Positions 8,272 to 16,482 of a stretch of 64,000 bases of DNA are shown one piece after another. The stretch covers positions 62,001 through 126,000 of the forward strand of contig NZ_SOCP01000015.1 of NCBI RefSeq assembly GCF_004364325.1. Reading direction: 5' to 3'. The notes beneath the pieces are model-generated. The model did not search any database, was not told where the DNA came from, and saw nothing but the letters and a program-made list of their open reading frames with translations. The DNA comes from Actinophytocola oryzae. GTDB taxonomy: Bacteria; Actinomycetota; Actinomycetes; Mycobacteriales; Pseudonocardiaceae. The translations under genes were made by a program, and so were the position numbers. How positions within the stretch are numbered: position 1 is the first letter of the stretch; every line of letters begins with the position of its first letter.

Positions 8272-9437
8272 CCGTCGAGGAGATCTTCCGCCAGGAGTAC
8301 GGCCGCGCGGTGTCCGTGCTGGCCAGAAGCCTCGGCGACCTGGGGCTCGCCGAGGAGTGCGTGCAGGACGCGTTCGTCGAGGCGCTGCGCCGCTGGCCCG
8401 ACGGCGACCAGCCCCCGAGCCCCGTGGGCTGGCTGATCACCACCGCCCGCAACCGTGCCATCGACCGCCTGCGCCGCGAGTCCACCCGGCTCGAACGCCA
8501 CCGGCAGGCCCTGGACCTGCTGGCGCCCGACCCCGAACCCGACCAGGGCCCCGTCCGGGACGAGCGGCTGCGGCTGATCTTCACCTGCTGCCACCCCGCG
8601 CTCGGGCTCGGCGTGCGGGTGGCGTTGACGCTGCGGCTGCTCGGCGGCCTCACCACGGTCGAGATCGCCCGCGCGTTCCTGGTGCCCGAGGCGACCATGG
8701 CCCGACGTCTCGTGCGCGCCAAGAACAAGATCCGCGACGCCGCCATCCCCTACCGCGTCCCCGAGGAGGCCGACCTGCCCGACCGGGTCCGCGGTGTCCT
8801 GGCCGTCGTCTACCTGATCTTCACCCAGGCCCACCTCGACCGCCCGTCCCTGGCCGCCGAGGCCATCCGCCTCGGCCGGGTCCTCGCCTCCCTGATGCCC
8901 GACGAACCCGAGGTCACCGGCCTGCTGGCGCTGATGCTGCTGAGCGAGTCCCGCCGCCCCGCCCGCACCACCGCCACCGGCGAGCTGGTCCTGCTCGCCG
9001 ACCAGGACCGCACCCGGTGGGACACCGCGATGGTCGAGGAGGGCCAGGCGCTGGTCAGGGCGTGTCTGCGCCGCAACCAGCCCGGCCCCTACCAGCTGCA
9101 GGCCGCGATCGCCGCGGTTCACAGCGACGCCCCCACCACCGCCGACACCGACTGGCCGCAGGTCCTCGCCCTCTACGACCAGCTGATGGCGGTGACCCCG
9201 ACACCGGTGGTGGCGCTCAACCGGGCGGTCGCGGTCGCCGAGGTCGCCGGCCCGGCCCGGGCGCTCACGCTGGTCGAGTCCCTGGACCTGGACCGCTACC
9301 ACCTCTACCACTCCGTGCGCGGCAACCTCCTGGCCCGCCTCGGCCGCGCCGCCGAGGCCACCGTCGCCTTCGAGCAGGCCCTCACCCACGCCACCACCGA
9401 CACCGAACGCGACCTGCTGCGCACACTCCTCGAATGA
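8268..9437 (+). CDS. ECF42-type RNA polymerase sigma factor with C-terminal extension, second copy
   Basis: A 389-aa paralogue of the first ECF42 factor. Region 2 is at about 10-70 (AEECVQDAFVEALRRW, then GWLITTARNRAIDRLRRES), region 4 at about 120-160 (LTTVEIARAFLVPEATMARR), followed by the DUF6596/TPR-like extension (ALNRAVAVAEVAGPARAL). ATG 8268 overlaps the YnfA stop (ATGA). It is the last gene of the array and converges on the recombinase gene with 1 nt between stops. Two ECF42 factors in one operon raises the question of cross-talk. Confidence 0.9.
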   Translation: MTVEEIFRQEYGRAVSVLARSLGDLGLAEECVQDAFVEALRRWPDGDQPPSPVGWLITTARNRAIDRLRRESTRLERHRQALDLLAPDPEPDQGPVRDERLRLIFTCCHPALGLGVRVALTLRLLGGLTTVEIARAFLVPEATMARRLVRAKNKIRDAAIPYRVPEEADLPDRVRGVLAVVYLIFTQAHLDRPSLAAEAIRLGRVLASLMPDEPEVTGLLALMLLSESRRPARTTATGELVLLADQDRTRWDTAMVEEGQALVRACLRRNQPGPYQLQAAIAAVHSDAPTTADTDWPQVLALYDQLMAVTPTPVVALNRAVAVAEVAGPARALTLVESLDLDRYHLYHSVRGNLLARLGRAAEATVAFEQALTHATTDTERDLLRTLLE

Positions 9438-9438
9438 C

Positions 9439-10623
9439 CTACCCGTCCAGGCCGAGGACGTCGCCGACCAGGTCGACCGCGCTGCGGGACGGGTCGCGGG
9501 CGGCGTTGTTGTAGACCTGTTCGGTCGTGTCGATGCTCGAGTGGCCCACGTCGGCCTGGATGTGGACCAGCTGGGCGCCCGCCTCGACGGCGGTCGTGAC
9601 GTAGAAGTGCCGCAGCGCGTGGGGGTGCAGCGGTGCGTCGGCGGACAGGCGCCGCAACAGCTGCCACACGGCCTGGCGGCGGTAGCGGTGACCGGTGCGG
9701 GTCACCAGCAGCGGCTCGTCGACCGGCGCCCCGCGGCGGGTGACCGTCGTGCCCGCGGTGCCGGTGGTGTCGCGAGCACGCAGATAGGCGAGCAGGGCGT
9801 CCTCGGCGGCCTTGTGCAGGTAGACCACGCGGGTCTTGCCGCCCTTGCCGAGGACCCGCAGCGCCCGGCGGCCCCGGGTCACGTGCAGGTCGCCGCGGTC
9901 GAGGCCGCACAGCTCGCTGACCCGCAGCCCCAGCGTGAACAACGCGACCACCGCCGTCGCCCGCGCCGTGTCCAGGGTGGACGCGCCTCGTTTCGGGGTG
10001 GCCGCGGCGTCGTAGAGGGCCTTGACCTGCGCCGTCGTCAGCACGACCGTGCCCGTGGTGCTCGCCGCGTCACCCAGTCCCAGGCGGCGGCGGTTGAGGG
10101 CGGCCGGGTTGCCGGCGGCGAGCCCCGTGTCGGCCAGGTGCGTGTAGAGGGCCTTGACCGTGGCGAGCATCCGGTCGCGGGTCGCCGGCGCCGCGCCTGC
10201 GGTGTTCAGCGCGTCGAGCCACACCTTCACGTGGGTCGAGGTCGCCGTGAGCGGGTCGACGCCCGCGGTCGCGCACCAGCGGAACCAGTGCAGGTGCCGC
10301 AGCCGGCCTCGCGCCGCCGGGGGAGGACCGCCGCCGGGGGAGGGCCGGGCGCCGACCACCGCCGCGTACCGCGCGACCGCCGAAGCCCAGTAGTCAGAGC
10401 CGCTGACGGTTTTCGTGGGCGCCTCGGAGGCAGGCAACCAGTCGCGGAGGTCGGTGGCGGTTACGGGCAGGCCGAGCCCTTCGGCGTAGGTGCGTCTCGT
10501 GGCGCGGTTCCCGTAGCCGCCCAGCCACTCGGCGATCTCTCTCAGCAGCTCGGCGGGCCTGTCGACGCCAGGCCACGGCCCCTCTGAGGCTTTCGTCAGC
10601 TCGGTGGAAGTCACGCCCATCAT
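9439..10623 (-). CDS. Tyrosine recombinase / site-specific integrase (XerD-like)
   Basis: A protein of about 394 aa with a SAM-like N-terminal core-binding domain (residues about 90-170) and a complete catalytic domain: Arg234 (LGLRVSEL), Lys260 (GKGGKTR), His335 and Arg338 (HPHALRH), His361 (VGHSSIDTTEQVY) and Tyr371. All active-site residues are intact. The start is uncertain: ATG 10623 or 10620, or GTG 10614, which has a TAAGAT element 7 nt upstream. It is divergent from a zinc-motif coiled-coil gene across 99 nt of A+T-richer DNA. I found no tRNA, excisionase or att repeat, so it may be a domesticated recombinase, not part of an active element. Confidence 0.9.
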   Translation of the reverse strand: MMGVTSTELTKASEGPWPGVDRPAELLREIAEWLGGYGNRATRRTYAEGLGLPVTATDLRDWLPASEAPTKTVSGSDYWASAVARYAAVVGARPSPGGGPPPAARGRLRHLHWFRWCATAGVDPLTATSTHVKVWLDALNTAGAAPATRDRMLATVKALYTHLADTGLAAGNPAALNRRRLGLGDAASTTGTVVLTTAQVKALYDAAATPKRGASTLDTARATAVVALFTLGLRVSELCGLDRGDLHVTRGRRALRVLGKGGKTRVVYLHKAAEDALLAYLRARDTTGTAGTTVTRRGAPVDEPLLVTRTGHRYRRQAVWQLLRRLSADAPLHPHALRHFYVTTAVEAGAQLVHIQADVGHSSIDTTEQVYNNAARDPSRSAVDLVGDVLGLDG

Positions 10624-10722
10624 CTTAGCTACAAAAGCACGGTTCTGTAGCCAACGATGGTTTAGGTTTCGATATCTGTAACCGGTAGATAAGGTTATGG
10701 GTACTGATACTAGGATGGTGGC
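10624..10722. promoter_or_regulatory. Divergent control region between recombinase and coiled-coil gene
   Basis: These 99 nt are far richer in A and T than their surroundings. They contain GCTACA (10628-10633) mirrored by TGTAGC (10646-10651), and TATCT (10673-10677) mirrored by AGATA (10687-10691). A TAGGAT at 10711-10716 lies exactly 6 nt before ATG 10723. On the other strand TAAGAT (10627-10622) lies 7 nt before a GTG at 10614. Both genes therefore look leaderless and may share operators or a recombination core site. Confidence 0.5.
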
Positions 10723-11793
10723 ATGGTCGATGTGGTCACCGAAACCGTGGAGTCCGACTCGCTGTGCGGGTTCAGTCATTGCCGGGCGCCGCTCCCGGCC
10801 CCGGGCCCGCGCGGCGGACGCCCGTTCGCCTACTGCCCGGACCGCACCTGGCCCGGCGGCAAGACGTGCAAACAGCTCGCCGCCGCACAGGACGCCCTCA
10901 CCGAAGCCCTCGGGACCCCCGCCGACTCCACGATCACCGCGGCCGCCACCGCGTTCACCGCCACCGCGACCCGGCTGGCCGACCCGCTGCAGGAGGTCCT
11001 GTCGGTAGCGACCGCGCTGCGGGACTCGCTGGGCGCCGAACTGGCCACCGCCGCGGCCCGCGTCGCCGAGGCCGAGGAGACCGCCGCCCGCGAACGCGGC
11101 CTACGCGAACAAGCCGAGACAGCAGCCGCCGAAGCGACGACGCAGGCCCGGCGGGCCACCGAACACGCCGCCGCCACCGCCCGCGCCGCCACCGAGGAGG
11201 CGGACCGTCACCGTGCGGACCGCGACCGCGCGGTGAGCGACGCCGAGACCGCCACGCAGGCGCGAACCCAGGCGGAACTGGCGCAGGCCCGGGCCGAGGG
11301 CGTCGCCGCCACCGAGAAAACGCGGGCCGAACACGCCGTGCAGGCCGAACGGGCCCGCGCGGAAGCCGCCACGAAGGCACTGGCCGCCGTCACCGAGAAA
11401 CTCGCCACCGCGAGGGCCGAACGCGACGCCGCCCGCGCCACGGCCGAGGACCTGCGCGTGGCCGTCGAGGAACGGCGCCGGGCCACCGACAACGCCGTCG
11501 CCGCACTCGCGACCGCCAGGACCCGCGAGGCGGAGCTGACCGCGGAACTCGCCAACGTCCGCGCCGCGGCCGCCACCGCCCTCACCCAGTCGAGCACCGA
11601 ACTCGTCCAGGCCCAGACCGAAACCGCCGCAGCGAAAGCCGAGGCAACCCGAAACGCGGGCGCCGCACACGACCTCACCCGCCTACGCGCCACCACCACC
11701 GCCCTACGCGACGTCCTCCTGACCCCCGACCTCCCCGAAGGCGAACTGCGGACCCGCCTGCTCGCCGAACTCCTCACCGACCGGACCAGCTAG
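10723..11793 (+). CDS. Zinc-motif coiled-coil protein, divergent partner of the recombinase
   Basis: A 356-aa protein of unknown function. Residues 15-49 carry a Cys motif (C15-x4-C20-x17-C38-x10-C49) with LP and GRPxxYC landmarks, as expected of a small zinc-binding module. Residues about 105-330 are one very long Ala/Glu/Arg/Thr coiled coil. The layout recalls KfrA-type plasmid DNA-binding proteins, but I do not recognise the family. A TAGGAT element 6 nt before the ATG suggests a leaderless transcript. The head-to-head arrangement with a tyrosine recombinase suggests a DNA-bridging or accessory factor for it (inference). Confidence 0.8.
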   Translation: MVDVVTETVESDSLCGFSHCRAPLPAPGPRGGRPFAYCPDRTWPGGKTCKQLAAAQDALTEALGTPADSTITAAATAFTATATRLADPLQEVLSVATALRDSLGAELATAAARVAEAEETAARERGLREQAETAAAEATTQARRATEHAAATARAATEEADRHRADRDRAVSDAETATQARTQAELAQARAEGVAATEKTRAEHAVQAERARAEAATKALAAVTEKLATARAERDAARATAEDLRVAVEERRRATDNAVAALATARTREAELTAELANVRAAAATALTQSSTELVQAQTETAAAKAEATRNAGAAHDLTRLRATTTALRDVLLTPDLPEGELRTRLLAELLTDRTS

Positions 11794-12066
11794 CCCCCGC
11801 CGGGCCGACCTGGCGGCCACCGTGGCACCTCGCAACCAGCTCACCCGTCGAACCCCGCCCCAGCACGAACCAATGCCCCAGCCCCCTCGATCCCCTGGCG
11901 GAGTGGATACCTGATCACCCGCCCGCCGACGGGCCCGGGTTCGTCTCCGCTCCCCGATGGCGACACCCCCTGTGCCGACGCCGGGTAGCGAGGGGTGCGC
12001 GAAAGAACCGGACCAGTCAGGCGCCCCCGAGGTGGACCTGGTCGCGGCCCGCGCCCGCCGGACACG

Positions 12067-12821
12067 ATGACCACCATGCCCACCGACCTCGCCCGCTGGC
12101 TCGACACCGACTTCGTCGACGCCAACACCGAGCTGGAGCAGGCCTACTTCGCGGCGAGGACCGAGATCCTCCACGACGTCACCGACCTCGACCAGCGCAG
12201 ACGCACCCTCCGCGACGACGGCGCCACCCTCGTCACCCGCCTCGCCGACACCGACCCCACCTAGCCCACACCGCCCTCGAGGAGGTCCTCGCCGTCAACA
12301 GGGCGCTCGCCGCCGAGCTGGACCCGGACCGCTTCTTCTTCAACGTCCGCCCCTACTTCAAGCCCCACGTGGTGTGCGGCACCGAGTACCGGGGTGCGAA
12401 CGCAGGCGACTACTCGGCCGTCAACGAGATCGACCTCGCCCTGGGCCTGTGTGACCTGACCGACCCGTTCTACCAGCGGATCGTCGCCGAGAAGTACCCG
12501 TACGTGCCGCCGGAGGACCAGCCGAGGCTACGCACCCCACCGGCCGACCTGCGTCACCGCCTCGCACCGGGAGGCCCGAACACCGACCGGTTCCTCGCGG
12601 TGTGCCGCGCCCACGGCGCCGCCTACGCCTTCCACCACCACCGGCTCGTGAAGCCGTTCCTGCAGGCCCCCGCCGCGACCGTCCCACCCGACCGGCTCGC
12701 GAAGCTCACCGCCAGCGGCCCGCCCCTGGACGTCGTTGTCGCCACCCTGGCCCGGCTCGTCGACCTCTGCACCGCCCGATCCCGCAAACACCGTCAGGAC
12801 AGCAGGTTGAGCACCAGGTAG
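12067..12821 (+). pseudogene. PrnB-like (DUF1864) gene split by a one-base frameshift
   Basis: The first part (12067-12264) encodes 65 aa and stops at a TAG. The second part, in another frame from about 12255 to 12821, continues the same protein (ALEEVLAVNRALAAELDPDR, NVRPYFKPHVVCGTEYRGAN, NEIDLALGLCDLTDPFYQR, and a YAFHHHRLVKPF segment). It resembles monodechloroaminopyrrolnitrin synthase PrnB-like proteins of the indoleamine-dioxygenase superfamily; I hold that with moderate confidence. Adding one C to the run at 12255-12258 restores a single frame of about 250 aa. It is either a recent pseudogene or a sequence error. No other pyrrolnitrin genes are nearby. The end overlaps the convergent Pit gene by 28 nt. 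Confidence 0.6.
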
Positions 12822-13786
12822 GCGAGTGCCGCGACCAGTCCCGCGCCGGGGAAGGTCAGCACCCACCCGGTGGCGATCTCCCCGGCGACCGACCAGCGGA
12901 CCGCCTTGCGTCGCTGTGTCGCGCCGACCCCCATGACCGCCGAGGTCACCACGTGTGTGGTGGACACCGGCGCCGCGAACACGAACGCCGTCAGGTACAG
13001 CACCGACGACGCCGAGATCTCCGCGGCGAACCCGTGCGCGGGCGTGAGGTGGAAGATTCGCCGCCCGAGGGTGCGCATGATCCGCAACCCACCCGACCAC
13101 GTCCCGGCGGCGAGCGCGGTCGCGCACGCGAGGATCACCCACAGCGGCACGTGGTAGTCGTTCTGGTGGCCGGTCACCACGAGCGCGAGCACGATGATCC
13201 CCATGCTCTTCTGCGCGTCCTGCAGGCCGTGGCCGAGCGCGAGGCTGGACGCGGACACGATCTGCGCGCGCCGCAGCAGCCGGTTGGCCCGGTGCGGGTT
13301 CGCGGCCCGGAACGCCCACATCAACCCGATCATCACCAGGTAGCCGAGCGTCAGCCCGACCACCGGCGACACCACCATCGGGATGAGCACCTTGGCGACC
13401 ACCCCCGACCAGTGCACGGTCGTCGTCGACACGAGCGCGGCGCCGACCATGCCGCCGATCAGGGCGTGCGACGACGAGGACGGCAGCCCGAAGTACCAGG
13501 TGGTGAGGTTCCACAGGATGGCGCCGACCAGCGCGGCGCCGACGACCGCCATGCCGTGTTCGGAGTGCGGGGTGTCGATGATGCCCTTCGCGACCGTGAC
13601 CGCCACCCCGGTGCCGGCCAGGGCGCCGATGAGGTTCATGACCGCGGCGAGCGCGAGCGCGGCCCGCAGTGACAGGGCCTTCGTGGACACCGCGCTCGCG
13701 ATGGCGTTGGCGGCGTCGTGGAAACCGTTGGTGTAGTCGAACCCCAGCGCCAGTGCGACGACGAGGATCAGCGCGAGCCAGTCCAC
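12794..13786 (-). CDS. pit: Low-affinity inorganic phosphate transporter, PiT family
   Basis: A 330-aa membrane protein with two PHO-4/PiT signature repeats: GFDYTNGFHDAANAIA near residues 15-30, and the second repeat including PVSTTHVVTSAVMGVG near 275-290. About ten membrane segments are visible. It imports phosphate with a proton or as a metal-phosphate complex. The GTG start at 13786 is 4 nt after the upstream DUF47 gene's stop, so the two are one operon, the standard DUF47-PiT arrangement. A PHO box upstream of DUF47 indicates induction under phosphate limitation. Confidence 0.95.
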   Translation of the reverse strand: MDWLALILVVALALGFDYTNGFHDAANAIASAVSTKALSLRAALALAAVMNLIGALAGTGVAVTVAKGIIDTPHSEHGMAVVGAALVGAILWNLTTWYFGLPSSSSHALIGGMVGAALVSTTTVHWSGVVAKVLIPMVVSPVVGLTLGYLVMIGLMWAFRAANPHRANRLLRRAQIVSASSLALGHGLQDAQKSMGIIVLALVVTGHQNDYHVPLWVILACATALAAGTWSGGLRIMRTLGRRIFHLTPAHGFAAEISASSVLYLTAFVFAAPVSTTHVVTSAVMGVGATQRRKAVRWSVAGEIATGWVLTFPGAGLVAALAYLVLNLLS

Positions 13787-13790
13787 CGCG

Positions 13791-14405
13791 TCAGGACTCT
13801 TTGACCGCGATGCTGTGGACCACGTCGGCGACGTGTTCGAACGCGTCCGCGGCCGACTCGAGCTGGTCGACGATCTCCTTGAGCTTCATCACGGTCAGCG
13901 GGTCGTGGCTGCCGTCGAACAGGAACTGCAGCAGGTGCCGGTACACCTGGTCGGCCTCGTTCTCCAGCTCGTTGATCTGCACCCAGAAGTCACGCAGGTT
14001 GCGCAGTGTCGCGAGCCGGGGCATGGCGTCGGCGGTGAGCTGCGCGCACTTGACGAGGATGTCGACCAGCGCGCGGACGTTCGCGGGCAGCGCCTCGGGG
14101 TTGTAGAGGGTGGTCAGCTCCACCGCGGCGTCCATGTAGTCGACGACGTCGTCCAGGCGCACCGCGAGCCGGTAGATGTCCTCGCGGTCGAACGGTGTGA
14201 TGAACGCGCGGTCGAGCTGCTCGATGATGGCGTGGGTGGCGTCGTCGCCCGCGTGTTCTGCCTCCCGCATGCGACGTGCGAGCTCCGCGCGTTCCTCCGT
14301 GGGCACGGCGACGAACTCGGCCAGCACGGCGGTCGCGGTGGCGATGTTCGCGCCTGCCACGCTGAACAGGTCGAAGAACTTCGTGTCGCGTGGCTTCAGC
14401 CGCAT
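13791..14405 (-). CDS. DUF47 / PhoU-like phosphate transport regulator
   Basis: A 204-aa all-helical PhoU-like protein of the DUF47 family with the acidic metal-binding helices expected (REAEHAGDDATHAI, RLDDVVDYMDAAVEL, ELENEADQVYRHLL). DUF47 proteins control the activity of the adjacent PiT transporter. The ATG at 14405 follows a weak GGGGA site. TAATCT (14432-14427, minus strand) is a likely -10, and three 11-nt direct repeats lie directly behind it (see the PHO box entry). Confidence 0.92.
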   Translation of the reverse strand: MRLKPRDTKFFDLFSVAGANIATATAVLAEFVAVPTEERAELARRMREAEHAGDDATHAIIEQLDRAFITPFDREDIYRLAVRLDDVVDYMDAAVELTTLYNPEALPANVRALVDILVKCAQLTADAMPRLATLRNLRDFWVQINELENEADQVYRHLLQFLFDGSHDPLTVMKLKEIVDQLESAADAFEHVADVVHSIAVKES

Positions 14406-14426
14406 AAGGCGTCCCCGATCATGGCC

Positions 14427-14459
14427 AGATTATTAACAGCGCATGAACCGGCCCTGAAC
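14427..14459 (-). promoter_or_regulatory. PHO box and -10 element of the DUF47-pit operon
   Basis: Read on the minus strand, three units begin GTTCA (14459), GTTCA (14448) and GTTAA (14437), spaced exactly 11 nt. This is the direct-repeat unit structure of actinobacterial PhoP boxes (GTTCA-led 11-mers). A TAATCT -10 element at 14432-14427 follows at once, so bound PhoP would sit where an activator contacts sigma region 4. The match comes from spacing and core identity, not a scored search. Confidence 0.7.
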
Positions 14460-14502
14460 GGGGATACCCCTTCGGATGGCGCTACACGGTCAAAACGGGC
14501 GC

Positions 14503-15624
14503 TCAGACCAGGCGTAGGTGTGGGCGCGGGGCCGCCATGCCGAGCAGGTCACGCAGTCGGGGCAGCGGCAGGTGCAGGCGGGCTGCGAGCAGCGGCAGCG
14601 GCAGACCGTGCCCTGCGGCCAGTTCGGCGGCGCGGACCAGCAGCTCGGGGCGTTCGCCGGGGTAGCGGGACCCGACGGGCTCGTCGGTGCGCCACCCGAG
14701 TCCGGTGAGGGTGGCCATGACCCGCCGCAGGGTCGACTCGCTGTAGACGCCGAGGTCCTTGCCCCGGTAGGCGAGCGCGGCGACCGACACGCCGTAGCCG
14801 TCGGCGGTCTCCTTGAGGGCGGTGACGTCGACGGGGGTGGGGAGGCGGTCGCGGATCTCGGCGGCGGGCATGAGCAGCTCGGCGGCGAAGGTGTTGGCCT
14901 CCCGCTCGTGCACCCGCGAGCCGGGCGCGGGTTCGGGGTGGAGCAGCAGGTGGCCCAGCTCGTGGGCGACGGAGAACCGCTGCCGCATCGGGTTGCCCTT
15001 GTGCGACAGCACGATCATGGGTCGGCCGTGGAGGGCGGCGGAGAACGCGTCGATGGTCTCGGCGTCCACTCCGGGCAGCTGGGTGAGCACGATCCCCCGG
15101 CGTTCGAGGGTGCGCACGAGGTGCACGACCGGCCCGGACGGCACCCCCCAGGCCTCGCGGACCAGGACGGCGGTGGCGGCGGGGTCGCTTGCCGCGGCGT
15201 CCGGTCCCAGGTCCACCGCTGGCAGCTCGATGACCTGGTCGAGCTGGTCGATCAGCTCCCACAGCAGCTCGACGTGGGCGAGTGCCTGCTGGCGCTGGTG
15301 GGCGGTGGTGGAGCGCAGGGACCGGAAGTGCGCGCTCGCGGTGTCCAGCCGCAGGTGCGGGCGGCCGGTGGTGAAGAACGAGACGGGCACGTCCAGTGCG
15401 GCGGCGCAGCGGTGCAGGGTCTCGCCGCTGGGCCGCGACTGTCCCAGCTCGTACTGGGAGACCGCGGCGGCGGTGCGGTCGATGGCGTCGGCGAGGTCGC
15501 GTTTGCGCATGCCGGCGAGCTCGCGGGCCATCGTGAGCCGGGCGGGCGCGAATGCCTGCGCGACGGCGGCGGCATCCGGGTGCACGGCAGGACCTCTCGG
15601 GACAGGGGTGGTGGTCCGTGCCAT
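14503..15624 (-). CDS. XRE-family regulator fused to an ImmA/IrrE metallopeptidase domain
   Basis: A 373-aa protein. The N-terminal Cro/CI helix-turn-helix is at about 28-85 (RKRDLADAIDRTAAAVSQYE), and a COG2856 ImmA/IrrE zinc-peptidase domain follows with HELGH at 221-225 and the third ligand region EREANTFAAELL at about 240. The start has no strong ribosome site. ImmA-type regulators usually cleave or sequester a partner, as in ICEBs1 and Deinococcus IrrE, and some act as antitoxins. The upstream gene of unknown family ends 40 nt away on the same strand and is the obvious partner. Confidence 0.88.
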   Translation of the reverse strand: MARTTTPVPRGPAVHPDAAAVAQAFAPARLTMARELAGMRKRDLADAIDRTAAAVSQYELGQSRPSGETLHRCAAALDVPVSFFTTGRPHLRLDTASAHFRSLRSTTAHQRQQALAHVELLWELIDQLDQVIELPAVDLGPDAAASDPAATAVLVREAWGVPSGPVVHLVRTLERRGIVLTQLPGVDAETIDAFSAALHGRPMIVLSHKGNPMRQRFSVAHELGHLLLHPEPAPGSRVHEREANTFAAELLMPAAEIRDRLPTPVDVTALKETADGYGVSVAALAYRGKDLGVYSESTLRRVMATLTGLGWRTDEPVGSRYPGERPELLVRAAELAAGHGLPLPLLAARLHLPLPRLRDLLGMAAPRPHLRLV

Positions 15625-15664
15625 GGTGGTCCAGCACGGAGAGTGGTGATCTTCGGGGCGATGC

Positions 15665-16318
15665 TCAGCCGGACCGGCGACCGTCTTCCGAGTGACGGGG
15701 ACGCAGCGGCAGTGTGGGCTCGGACACGTCGAAGATCGTGGGGTCCAGCGGCCCGGTCCGGCGGGGCACGCCGGTCGCGTTCGTCATGTCGAGCAGGTAG
15801 TCGCACCAGTCCCAGTCCACACGGTTGTCGACCAGCTCGCCCTGGCCGATCCAGGCGCCGGTGAGCCCGTGTTGTTCGGCGCCGGTCCACACGAGCGCGA
15901 GGCGTTCCCGGTCGCCGAACAACGCGTCCGGGCGGCTGAACAGGGCCTGGTGGTCGGCGCCGTTGAGCAGTTCGCGGCGCAGGTCGCTGGCGTCGGCGAG
16001 TGAGCCGTTGGGGCCGCCGTGGACCTGCATCTGGTAGATCCCGACCTTCGGCAGCTTCAGCGCGACGGTCTGGAACGCCCACTCGACCTGCAGGTCGGGC
16101 AGCTGCGCGGTGAGCGACTCGGCGGTGCGGACGAGGAACTGGTAGCGGTCGGTGCCGAAGCTGTGGCTGTTGTTCCAGTCGCCGCGCGGACCGGACAGCC
16201 GCAGCCGCTGGTGCTCGGCGGCGACCTCGTGGGCGTCGCGCAGCCACTCGCAGAGCACCGACACCAGCGTGGGTACGGGAATCGGGTCGATCAGGGCGGC
16301 CAGCCGGTCCACGGACAT
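15665..16318 (-). CDS. Hypothetical protein, upstream partner of the XRE-ImmA gene
   Basis: A 217-aa soluble protein I cannot assign. It is rich in Trp and Asp, with segments such as SGPRGDWNNSHSFGTDRYQF, VEWAFQTVALKLPKVGIYQM and VDWDWCDYLLDMT, and it has no signal peptide or membrane segment. It is transcribed before the XRE-ImmA gene with 40 nt between them. This order (unknown protein, then HTH-ImmA protein) fits a toxin-antitoxin or phage-control module. That role rests only on context. Confidence 0.65.
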   Translation of the reverse strand: MSVDRLAALIDPIPVPTLVSVLCEWLRDAHEVAAEHQRLRLSGPRGDWNNSHSFGTDRYQFLVRTAESLTAQLPDLQVEWAFQTVALKLPKVGIYQMQVHGGPNGSLADASDLRRELLNGADHQALFSRPDALFGDRERLALVWTGAEQHGLTGAWIGQGELVDNRVDWDWCDYLLDMTNATGVPRRTGPLDPTIFDVSEPTLPLRPRHSEDGRRSG

Positions 16319-16482
16319 CCCCCTACTTGATCCGCCACTCGCGTTTCGAGTCGACTGACTTGATTCTCACGCGTGATCCGGTCACGGCGGGGGAGGTGGG
16401 ACGGCGTGTCGGCCACTCGCTAGTGTCGCTGGTCCAGCCTGGTCGCACCGCGCGGCGACCCCGACCTCTGTTCGGAGCAGCG

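Noticed and set aside
12255..12264. Programmed -1 frameshift in the PrnB-like gene
   Set aside because: No slippery heptamer or downstream stem is obvious, and a one-base loss in a C-run explains the break more simply.
12067..12821. Pyrrolnitrin biosynthesis cluster
   Set aside because: Only a PrnB-like fragment is present; no halogenase (PrnA, PrnC) or Rieske oxygenase (PrnD) gene is nearby.
9439..16318. A full integrative element bounded by the recombinase
   Set aside because: No tRNA target, att repeats, excisionase or transfer genes; the enclosed DUF47-pit operon is ordinary chromosomal content.
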